From assembly GCA_003290165.1 (NCBI GenBank), contig QNQO01006269.1, forward strand, positions 1-64,000: a stretch of DNA of 64,000 nt, read 5' to 3'. Position numbers and translations under genes: made by a program. Position 1 is the first letter of the stretch, and each line of letters begins with the position of its first letter. The notes under the pieces are model-generated. The model was not told where the DNA came from. It made no database searches and saw only the letters and a list, made by a program, of their open reading frames with translations. Shown here piece after piece: positions 26,768 through 37,943 of the stretch. Source of the DNA: Berberis thunbergii (Eukaryota > Streptophyta > Magnoliopsida > Ranunculales > Berberidaceae).

Positions 26768-27143
26768 AATAAAAAAAATAGTTTTTTATTCTTTTCTCCC
26801 AAAACCAGCGACTCCTCATCCTTCAGTTGCACTAACTGACCCCTATCCCACCATTTTCTCCTCCTAATCTTCGCCAAATCAGAACCGTCAGCCACCGTCG
26901 TCAGCTTCCACTTCCCTCTCTTATTCGTCTTCATCCTCCATCTCCCATTTTACCGCTTCTTTTGCTCTCTCTCGTGAGAAAACACGTCTTAAACCGCCCT
27001 TCATTTTCCATCAAAGTTGGCTTCCCTTTTTTGTCTTCTTCCTCACTCCCAACATCAGCTTCACTCCCTCTCTTCAATATCTTGTTGTCTTCTCTCTATG
27101 TTCATCTTCCTTAAGTAAGGTTTTAGTGAAGTTTTATATAGAA
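26768..27143. other. Leader of the giant element
   Basis: Pyrimidine-rich stretch between the LINE insertion and the first Met of the transposase remnant. It resembles a 5' UTR. No other feature seen. Confidence 0.4.
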
Positions 27144-29529
27144 ATGGATGAGTTCGGTGAAAGTGAGGTTGGCAGGCTTCAAGTTGATAATGTTGCAGTT
27201 GAGAGCCAGCATTGCAGTCCATTTACAGATGGCAACGAAGAAGATGGGCATTTTCAATACGAAGAACGACTCATTCCACTTGAGGTACACTCTCAACTTG
27301 AGATGAACTTGCATGGGTATTTTTATTTTTTTGTTATTATCGTAATATTATTTTTAATTTCCTTTTTGGTTTATGTGAAGCAGCATGACTATTTTTAGGG
27401 TTAATTGTTAATATTTGAACCCTAAAATTTGCTTATTTGTAGGGTTAGTTTCATTATTGTTGTTGTTGACTGTTGTTATTATGTGCATAGAATGTCATCA
27501 CCGATCTTATAGATTTTGAGATACCTTGTCATGTAGAGGACCCGGAGGAACTTAAAGCATATTTGGAAGAGACAAACCTTCTAGAGTTAAACTTTGTCTT
27601 TAATGATTTGTTAAACTTTGTCTTTAATGATTTTATTCTTTACCTTAATATATGATTAAAATAACAAATATTTTTATTTACTTAAATTAGAAGAATGATG
27701 ATGTTGAAGCCAATGACGCACAAACACTAGAAGAAGTAGTAGATGATGGTTACTTGTTTATGACGGAAGAGGTAAGGTTAATTATCTTAGGCATTACATT
27801 ATTTAACCTTGTTTCACAAGTTGATTGATTATGTTCCTAATGTGAGTATGCATTATTTTTTTTGTAGGTATTCACATTAAATTCATCCTTAGTATCTTAG
27901 TTTCAAGGTATTGGCAAGGAGAATAACATTGTTCTGATTATCACAAAATTGAAACCTGCTGATAGTAGACACAAAGGAAGGTTCCACTTGGGATGTGAGA
28001 GGGGAGGGGGATGAAGAATGTTCAAAAGTAAAAAGTTGAGGCAAGTCGGTCTACAAGTTCAAAAAAGTGTGGGTGCTCATTTCAGTTGAGAGGGGTGTCA
28101 CTTGGTAATGATCATTGGAAGTTGCAAGTGATATGTAAAACCCACAATCATCCAGGATCAAAATCTCTTACTGGCAATTCCTTTGCCGAGAAACTAAAAT
28201 GAAGATGAGATGGCTTATTAGCTTAATATGTCCACATCTGGTGTAGCCCCTCGGTACATATTGTCTGGTTTGAAACAAATGTTCTCAAACAACATGTCAT
28301 ATTTGAAGACTGTTTACAATGCCATTTAACACCAAAGGACAGTCCAACTTAAAGGCAGGACAACTTTGTAGGCCACAATGCACTTGTTGAGCGAAAATGG
28401 TTACTTTGAGAGGCATATAGTAGATGATGAAAACACAGTGACAAATATTTTCTGGTATCATCTCCAGTCAATTCAACTCGCCAAGTGTTTCCCAGTGGTC
28501 ATGCTTATGGATTGCACCTACAAAACCAATCGCTACATAATGCCTTTATTTAAGGTTGCAGGTGTCACATCAATCAACATGACTTTCAATGTTGGTTGTT
28601 GCTTTATGTCGTCTGAAACCGAACAATCATGCACTTGGGCATTGGAAAAGTTACTGGTATTATTTGAGTCAGAAAACTTGTTAGAGGTGTTTGTCACAGA
28701 CAGAGAGCTTGGGTTGATAAAAATCATTGAGCAAGTCTTTCCACAAGCAATGAGGTTGTTGTGCCAGTGACACATAAATACAAATATGGAAAACAAATGC
28801 AAACAATATTTTGAGGACAATGAATGATGACAGGAGTTTGTTGAATCTTTCTCAGACTTATATAGATCATCTACAGAGCAAGAATGGGACAATGACACTA
28901 TTGACTTCGAGAGAAGATAGGCATCACATCCCAAGTGTTTGGAGTATCTGCAAATTATTTGGTATCCATATAAGGAGTTCTTTGTGAATGCATGGATCGA
29001 AAAGTTTATGCATTTTGGCCATCGGAGAATCGGTCGCGTTGAAGGTGCACACTCTAGGTTGAAGAAGATGTTGGAGAATTCTTAATGGACATTTCATAAT
29101 GTATGGATGAGAATGCATGACATGATCGAAGGCCAACTTTTAGAGATTGAATCATATTTCCGAAAAAGTCTCACGAAGGTGAAGAAATAGCACATTGTTC
29201 CACTATTTAAAAAACTTCATAGATCTGTGTCTCATAAGGCTCTTGACTTGATACTATCTGAAATTAGTAGGTCTGATGTTGAATTTTTTGACGTCAACCA
29301 AGTGAAGTGTCGATGTGTGTTGAGAATCACTAATGGGTTGCCTTGTGCTCACGAAATGGCCCAATATTTCAATCCCAATGGTCAACATCCATTGTCTATG
29401 TTACACAAGCACTGGATGCAACTTGGCATAATACCTATTTGTGCAAGTGCGAAAGTGATTATTGATCTAGTGGTAGACGCCGTCAAGGAAAAGTTCTTAC
29501 AATCCACCCAGAAAGAAGAAGTTGTCTAA
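27144..29529 (+). pseudogene. Mutator-like (MULE) transposase remnant with FAR1-like, DDE and SWIM regions
   Basis: Transposase of the giant element, which would act in the nucleus to cut and join element ends. Exon-like pieces at 27144-27310, 27491 onward and 27691-27771 encode an acidic N-terminus. A cysteine/histidine region at 27960-28170 (KCGCSFQLRG, then THNHP) fits the FAR1/WRKY-GCM1 zinc finger. The catalytic core follows at 28378-29160 with all three expected acidic residues: MDCTYKTNRY, VTDREL and RVEGAHSRLKK. A SWIM finger (CRCVLRITNGLPCAHEM) lies near 29310-29360. Multiple stops (TGA after LLCQ, TGA after FEDNE, TAG after DFERR, TAA after LENS) and frameshifts in the N-terminal half make it non-functional. 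Confidence 0.85.
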
Positions 29530-29689
29530 GCATGAGAAGTCCACAAAAAGAGACCCCTCTGGTCATGAGTACACGAAGACACAATAAAAGCTTAAAAATC
29601 AAGCTAGTGTTTCTAAGGAAAAAGATAAGGCGACAAAGTTGAAATCAAGGTATATGAAGCAAATTCTTCTTTGGATTCGAGACTATATT

Positions 29690-30186
29690 TAAGACATTCA
29701 GAATGTACTTGCCAATGACAATTGTGAATTCAGATGCATAAACAACTTCTTAGGTTATGACGAGAACATTGGTTGGAGCAAGTGAGACATGAGCTACTAA
29801 TGGAGATTGAAGGTAACCATGACTTTTGGGGTTCAAATATTGAATGACATAGGGGTGAAGCTTGTGAAAGATGCTCTGACAATTCCTGAAGGTATTGTAC
29901 GCATTGGCAATGACAAATGGTTGATTGAACCAGATATGTTGGAATACATGTTTTCCGTATTTTCCATAGCCATCAAACTTTGAACAATGTACGTATATGT
30001 TTCATGACACACCTTCCACAAAGTAGACACTTTGTGTTGCTTCTTATGACACCAACACCACCACTACGTCTGATAGTACCAACTTGGCCTTCACATATGT
30101 TTCCAAAAGCCTCATCATGGAAGAGTTCGTTTGAAACCCAACTGCATATAGGTGACGTGATGATACAATGCATCAAAACCAAATAA
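29690..30186 (+). pseudogene. OTU-like cysteine protease segment following the transposase
   Basis: The three-frame translation contains NDNCEFRCINNFLG, then IGWSK with RHELLMEIEG in the adjacent frame, then GNDKWLIEPDML and RHFVLLL. This order matches the OTU domain found in some plant MULE proteins, where the Cys box is DGNCGFR and the His box is HFVQV. Both the Cys and the His are still present. Frameshifts and stops break the frame. It lies about 150 bp after the transposase stop in the same orientation and was probably a C-terminal extension of that protein (inference). Confidence 0.65.
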
Positions 30187-30589
30187 GAAGTCGGAAGTGA
30201 TTGTTGAATCAAACCAAATAAGAAGTCGGAAGTGATTGTTCTACTTGAGGATTGAAACATATTTTGTAAATTTTTGTACATTTGTAAATGACATTTTGTA
30301 TACATACGATGATCAAATTGTAAAAGAAGTCATTTTTTTGTAGTCTTGACTTGTATATTTTTTATCATTAAATATCAACAAATTATATTGTACATTTCAT
30401 GAAGATTTGTATTGGTTTTGTATTTTTTATGGATGGATGAGTAGTTTAATGAATAATTTATATCTTGGCAATGGGTAAAAGCAACAGAATAATAACATAA
30501 ACATAAGCAAAAATGCTGATTGCAAAAATCCAGAGTGCAAAATTTTATATATTGCAAAGTCTGAAATTTCTGATGTCAAAAAAAATTCA

Positions 30590-33190
30590 GACACTAAACG
30601 CACAAGCCGTTGTGAAATGATGCCAAAACAACGCATGAACCGTTGCGAGCTCGAAATAAAAAAAATTAAAAAAAAAAAACACACACACACACACAGCGGC
30701 TTGTGCGTTTGGGTCCTGAAAATTTTTAGACATTGATTGACATCCAACGCAACGGCTACAACGACCAACATAATTGACGTTGCTGATGCGATTTGTTTGC
30801 CTATTATCGCAAAAGTCGCTGCATTTGGACAGAAAACAAATTTTGTCCATTTTTTCAAAATTTTGAAATTGATGTTTTTTTTTCACTTCCTATAGGTTTG
30901 ATACAGTATTTGTCATAAATATTTATTGCTAAACTCAACTTTTGAACACCCAATGTTGAGAAGGTCAAAAGTTGGGTTTAGTAATAACCCTTTATTGTAA
31001 ATACTGTATCAAACCCATAGAAATTCAAAAAAAACATCAAATTCAAAAAAAATGAAAATTTTGACAGAGCCTAGATCTTTGTAAAAAACGCAGCGGTTTC
31101 TGCGATTTATTGCCCTAAAATCACAGTAGCCGCTACGTTTATATACAAAACAGACTCTGTCCAAATTTTCAAAATTTTTGAATTTGAATTTTGTTTTCAT
31201 TTTTTGCAATTCCTATGGGTTTGATACAGTATTTGCAATAAAGATTTATTGCTAAACCCAACTTTTGAACATCCAAAGTGTAGAAGGTCAAAAGCGAGGT
31301 TTAGCAAAAAATCTTTATTGCAAATATTGTATAAACCCGTACGAATTGAAAAAATAAATGAAAATTTGGATAGAGTCTGGATCTCTGTCCAAACGCAGTT
31401 GCTGCTACGATTTATTGTCCTAAGATCGCAGCAACCATTGTGTTTGGACAGAAAACATACTCTATCAATTTTCAAATTTTTTAGTTTGAAATTTTCTTCC
31501 ATTTTTTGCAATTCTTATGGATTTGATAAAGTATTTGCAGTAAAGATTTATTGCTAAACCTCACTTGTTACCTTCGCAACTTTGGGTGTTCAAAAGTTGG
31601 GTTTAGCAATAAATATTTATTGCAAATATTGTATCAAATCTATAGAAATTGAAAAAAAATAAAAATTTGGACAGAGATGGACAGAGTCTGGATCTCTGCC
31701 CAAACACAGTGGCTTCTAGGGGTGGGCACGGGACGGGATGTGACGAAATGGACCCATCATGTTCATTCGGGATCGGGATGGGTTGAACACGTACTAAATA
31801 GTCTTCCAATAAAAAATAAAAGTAAAAATATCTTACATTACTCACACACCAATAATTTCAAATTTATATATATATATATAACTTACATCATAAATAATAA
31901 TAGATATTAAATAAATAAATATCAAACTTTTTTTGGAAGGCAAGTAAATATTAAATTTCATTTAGAATTAATGATTCAATTCAATTAGATTTCATATAGA
32001 ATTTCATCTTACATTGATTTAATTTCAACATGTCATAAACTTTAATTTAGAAGAGTATTTTGATTAAAATTAATAATTATTATTATTAAATAAATAAATT
32101 TGGGACGGGACGGGATAGACAGGATTGAAAATCTCCATCTCGATCCCATCCGACTCTACATCAGGACGGGACCGAGATGAGTTTGATCAATTCCAAAAGG
32201 ACCCCAAAAAATCGGGACGGATTCGGGATCGCGGGATGGGATGCCCAACCTTAGTGGCTTTTGCGATTTATTGGCCTAAAATCACAGCTGCCGCTGCGTT
32301 TGGACAGAAAACAGACTCTGTCCAAAATTTCAAATTTTTGAATTTAAAGTTTTTTTTGCAATTCCTATAGATTTGATACAATATTTGCAATAAAGATTTA
32401 TTGCTAAACCCAACTTTTGAACACCCAAAGTTGAGAAGGTCAAAAGTGTGGTTTAGCAATAAATCTTTATTGCAAATACTATATCAAACCCATAGAAATT
32501 GAAAAAAATGAAAAATAACTTCTTGGTGAAAATTTTCAAAAAATGGACAGAGTCTGGATTTTGGCCTAACGCAGCGGTTGTTGCGAAAGATGTACTAGTC
32601 ATCACGGTGATCATTGTGTTTGGACAGAAATCAAGACTTTCAAAATTTTGTATATTTGTTCTAACGCAGCGGTCACCTCAATCATGGGTTCTATACTTGC
32701 AGCAATCGCGACTTTTGGACAAAATCCATACTCTATCCACTTTTTCAAATTTTTGAATTTGAAATTTTTTTCTTCAGATTTTTTAATTCCTATGAATTTG
32801 ATAGGCCGTTGATTAATTTGATTTATTGCAAAACTCAATTTTTGAACATCCAAAGTTGAGAAGGTCAAAATGGGGTTTAGCAAAATATCAAATATGCCAA
32901 TGGTATATAAGACTCATATGAATTGTAAAAAAATAAAAATAAAAAAGGTTCATATACAAAAAATTCTAAATTTTGACAGAGTTGTTTTCTATCAAAACAC
33001 AAGGACCATTGCGGCATAAGTTGAATGTATCGTGTTAGTCGTTGCGATAGTTTGTCTATGCAACACATGAGCGGTTGCGTTTGGTGTTATTTTTGTGAAG
33101 TCAGATTTCAGGACCCAAACGCAACGGTCAATGTGAGCTTTTTTTTTTTACACTCGCAACGGGTATTGAGTTTGTAAAAAAAAATGGCAG
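30590..33190. repeat. Tandem array of about 300-bp palindromic units
   Basis: Five imperfect palindromes at about 30898-31018, 31216-31338, 31520-31640, 32370-32492 and 32796-32900. Each reads GATACAGTATTTGCAATAAA on one side and the complement on the other, around a core containing AACTTTTGAACACCCAAAGT. Start-to-start spacing is about 318, 304, 305 (after removing the hAT insertion and its TSD) and 426 bp. The linkers contain a second inverted motif around ACGCAGCGG and GCCGCTGCGT. It sits between the two convergent gene remnants of the giant element. No coding capacity. Confidence 0.8.
31717..32253. mobile_element. hAT-type MITE (537 bp) inside the palindromic array
   Basis: Left terminus TAGGGGTGGGCA; right terminus reverse-complemented TAAGGTTGGGCA. 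The 8-bp flanks GTGGCTTC (31709-31716) and GTGGCTTT (32254-32261) match at 7 of 8 positions. GGGACGGG-type subterminal repeats occur at both ends. No coding sequence. It interrupts the palindromic array. Confidence 0.8.
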
Positions 33191-34304
33191 ATTTTGTGTT
33201 TTACGCCATTTTGTGTCAAAATTTTCATGGCTTTTGATACAATTTGTTACTTATACTTGGACTACAGTTAACATTACAACCATCACTGAATATACATAAA
33301 TACTGATGCAAATAATAATTTAGTATTATAAACATATAGTCATCATAACGAACAATTGTCTGGAAATTGTTTCTGAAATCACTAACTAACTACATAACAA
33401 GGCATAAATCAATTCATCTTTGTCTTTTTTCGAGGTTCTTTTTTAGGCATACTCTTCTCATGCCTCTTCTTGGTTCTGCCCTAAACGCCACCACCAACAA
33501 AAACTTCACTGTCACCACCACCACAACCATCACCGCTTCCTCTACCACCACCAACAATACCAGAACCACCATCACCCCTTCCTTTACAAACAACACCATC
33601 ACCATCACCCCTTCATCTACCAGCAACAACAAAAACAACACCATCACCCCTTCCTCTACCACTAGCACCAACACCACCATCACCCCTTCCTCTACCACTA
33701 GCACCAACACCACCATCACCCCTTCCTCTACCACCACCACCAGAACCCCTCCCCTACCACCACCACCACCCCTAACCCCTGCCACAACCACCACCACCAG
33801 TCAGAGCACTACCACTGGGAGTAACACCAGCTGGAGCACCACCACCATCACCAATTTGACTAGGTTGTTGCTCTTCCTCATTATCTCTTAAGGAACAGAA
33901 ATTATGAGTAAACATTTGTCTTAGCAGCTCCCTTATTTTATTGACCAACACACCCTTATCCATATTTCATCCTTCATTAGAGGCGTCCACCAACTGAAGA
34001 GCCTCATCAACCAACTTGTTATGCAAGGAAAACATTGATCTTAATAAAATAAAATAAAAACAAAGAAATTATGTTATTTCAAATGTAAGCAAATTTGTTA
34101 AACTATATATCAATTACCCGATTGTGAGATATGAACAATTTATTTGTTAAGGGTTGTGTCCTACTAGACTTTGGTGGTTGGATGAACGGATGACTAATCT
34201 CATGAAGCCACTCCAAGTAGTCGTTGCTGCAATCCCGTGGAAGCTTCACTGGCGCTCCTTGGTTTTCGTGATTATGCCAAGTTGCAGCAAATGAAGATGG
34301 TATC

Positions 34305-37300
34305 TGTCACGGCCGGATTTTCGAAGAAAACGAAAAATCCTAAAATCCACGTAGGATTATCCGTTTCCCCAAAACTCGGGACGTGAAAATTCAATAACAA
34401 CATAAACAATTAGCGGCAACAACTAAAACATAATTAAATTACTGAACAAATAAAACTCTAACCCGTAAAGACTCTGACGTAGGAACTCCAGTAACGCTGC
34501 CCAAAAATCTCTAAACCTGAACGGTTAATCGGCTACATTCCCAAAGGAAGGTACCCAAGAACTAAAAGCTCACTTGGGTCAGCAGCAATAAAGCTGATGT
34601 TAAAAATCTTCATTCAAGAATTAATAAATTCGCACGTGATAACATCAAACAAAACAAATATAATAAGCAACCACACCAACAGGTAGTTCCTCAATTGAGG
34701 CAAGGGGGTCATACAAGAAAAACACAATTCAAAGAATTTAGTTCCTCAACAAGGCAGTCATGTCATCCTCCTAATAAGTAAATATGCATTTACTTGTACT
34801 TACACTGTAGAAGTTGACTATGACAAGTCTGACCTGCAGAAATTATGAGTGGACTTGCCATCCTACATGAAAAGGTTAGAAACAACCAGATAATAATTCT
34901 AAGTTATCCATCCTCATAAATGTCATTTACTTTCAAACAACGATACAAATCATAGTCATATTAGGCTATTATTGAAATATTAACAAAATGCATTTTCTGC
35001 CTTTAGGAAGACATATAATTCTCATTCAATAGTCAAATGAGCATTTAGTTTCTTCCTTTAAGGTAATCATGCACATACACAAAAAAGAAATCTCGCTTCT
35101 TTTCCACAATCGCATTATCCTCCTTGTGCCGAGCACACCTCACCCAAGTGTGCCTCCCTTGCCTTTGAAACCAATCGGAGCATACATGTACCAAGTGGGG
35201 TGCCACATCGAGGAGCATGTCATCTCACCTGAAGCTCAATCCATGGCAAGCATTTCCTAAATCTACACATACAACCGAACTCACATGGAACGGTGCACCG
35301 ATATGCAAGCAAGTCGGCATACCCAAAATAATATCACACGTATACAAGCAAGTCTGTATACATAAATTAAAATTTCTTTTCTTTTCACATTTTTTTTCGG
35401 AGTTGTGGAAAAGAGCTTAAAAAAATCCTCAATATACTAAACCATCAAATGACCAACATTATTTTGAACAGATCAATTAAGCTTCACATTTGTTATAATA
35501 GAAGACCTAAAACTGATCCTATTCTGAGTTACAGAAAGGGGACGACATCCTTCTTATCTTAGTATATGATTGGCAATAGAAAATAAAATCAACTGATTGA
35601 TTTAACACAACATAGAAGAATACAATTCAAGTTACAATAAGGAACTCATTAAACACTCCAATTCATTCTCATATGTTCCTACATGAAAACCCACTCAACT
35701 CCTGTACAAATATAATCCTTTATTCTCCAATAACAATGCTATAGGAGAAAAGCAGAGATATATTTCACCAAAAAAAAAAAAATTGTTATAGTTTCAACCC
35801 TTCACAACCACCCTTTTATGTATGTTAAAATGTCTTTGCAGTCTAATACCATAATCCAATATCCATTGACCCCAAGAACTAATTCCACAAATGAAGTTCT
35901 CCCAATACCACTAAAGCCCAGAGCAACAAACCCAATACAACATCCATGATCCACTATTTAAATAAAAGACAAATACTTATCAGTCCAAGATGGCATTTCC
36001 TGTGACAATACCATTTATTCATTAAACTTCACAAAGACTTGAATTACTTCCAAATAAAGAAAGATGGGGGAAGTCCATGAAGACATGCTAAATCTTATTT
36101 GACGGGCAAACAAATAAACCCAGATGCCCCTGCATCGTAATAGAACTCAGATCTTCAAAGCCAGATTGATATTTAAGTAACGGTTATTATTTCCAGGATA
36201 AGATAATTCTTCCCAGTATCCTAAAAATAGAAATGCAAAGAGTTCATACATAAAGAGAAACTTTGATAAGAATTCAAAAAAAAAAAAACAAGTTGAATTC
36301 AATTCGAAATCAAGACATTAAACCCATATCAAAGAACAAATACGAGATACCCACCAAAACACGACCCCAAACCCCATAAACCCAATCCTTAAAATTGAAT
36401 TAAATTCATCCCTAAACGATGTCTCTAAACAAAACACGGAATAAAGTCACATAAATCGATGAAAGAGAAATCACAGGAGAGGTCGCAAACCGTAAAGGAT
36501 TTCACAACAGATCCACGCAATTACCCTTCACAACCAATGCCATCATCCCATTCCTCTTGCTCTTAATCAACCACTCCAACCACTGCTCCCTCATCTATTT
36601 CTCATAAACCGATGGCATCTCCATCGGACCACCACGCAGCCCCAACATCGATCGCCATCAGCAGGTTGATTGCAACCCCTTTTCCCACACAAACCCTTTC
36701 CCTCGCCTGATCTCTCTTTGTCCAGCCATCTCTCCATCTGCACAATCTCTCTGTCGCACAACCATAGAAACAAAACAGCAACAAGAGCAAATAGTCGTCC
36801 TCGTCGCATACCATCCCCCACCATCGAACCCTCTCTCTCACGCTGCATCAAGAAGAAGAAAACGTGAAGGGGAGAAAAATATGAGGAAAAAGGAGAATAA
36901 AAGAAGGAAGAAGGAAGAGATATGGTTTCTCTTTATAAGGTGGGTGGTTATTCGCCCCCACTAAAATTTTAAGGGCAGTCCATCTTTTAACTTTACAAAA
37001 TAAAACCCTAATCATTAGTTTAATAAAAGCCCAAAACCAAGCCCAAATACAATTGAGTAACAACCCATCAACATTAGGGTTTAATTAGAGATATGTACAC
37101 CCCCCCCCCTTTTTTTAGAGTGTGGCTAATTAGTTTACTTAAGACAAACTCTTTCATTAAGTTTTATTTTTAGGATTTCCTAAATTTGGCAAAACACACT
37201 CTCACACACCAACACACTTTATTCTATTTAGCAACGGAAACAAAACAAATTTTTTACCCAATAGATATAAGATTATAATATTATCACAGATTAATAAATA

Positions 37301-37337
37301 ACAATATTTATATCTATTTAATTAAGCGGGTATTACA
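34305..37337 (-). repeat. Left LTR (3033 bp)
   Basis: Direct repeat of 37944-42098 once the hAT insertion there is removed (3033 against about 3020 bp). Scattered substitutions and small indels separate the two copies. Short open frames inside (for example near 35069 and 36591) are repeated in both LTRs and are not considered genes. Confidence 0.88.
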
Positions 37338-37943
37338 ACATATACCACTCAAAAGAATCTCGTCCCGAGATTCGGTAGAGGAGGATAAGTAGGTAATTAA
37401 TCCTACAATAAACAAACTACCTTCTGAAAGAAACAACACTATAGTGCAAATAATAAACCATTCCAAAAATAAATTTTCTACTAACCCTCCTTAAGAAACA
37501 AAGCACAAATCACATGGACAAACAAATAACTCATGCATATGCCCATAACTTCATGAAGACAATCACACAAAGATATATATGAAATTTAATAAATATTTAA
37601 AAAATACGGGTTGCTACAATATATACAACTCAAAAGAATCTCATCTCGAGATTTGCAAAAAGGGTGAACTAAATATTCAGGATAACAAACCGCTACAAGG
37701 AAACTACATGGAATAATGTCACCCACTATTGACATTAAAATAAGTTATGATTAGCCCCGAATACATAAGTCAAAGGAATCTCATCATGAGATTCACGAAG
37801 AAAAGAAACAATACTAAAAGTTCAAGGTTCACCCTTGTCACTTTATCTCTAGACATTTACATTATTACTCTCCCATATCCACATTCTGAGGATCACCTAG
37901 ACTCTACCTCAGCCTAGGCCAACCAAATGCTCTGATACCAAAC
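37338..37943 (-). other. Internal region of the LTR element, with primer-binding site
   Basis: 606 bp without coding capacity. The initiator-tRNA-Met primer-binding site is at 37929-37940, minus strand. Three near-palindromic copies of GAATCTCRTCYYGAGATTC occur at 37355-37373, 37636-37654 and 37776-37794, each preceded by CTCAAAAGAATCTC-like sequence. In related gypsy elements this motif lies once, next to the 3' LTR. Confidence 0.75.

Noticed and set aside
33367..33891. Plus-strand Thr-rich open frame of 174 codons
   Set aside because: It is the antisense of the RG-rich tail of the PMD remnant and its repeats. No independent support.
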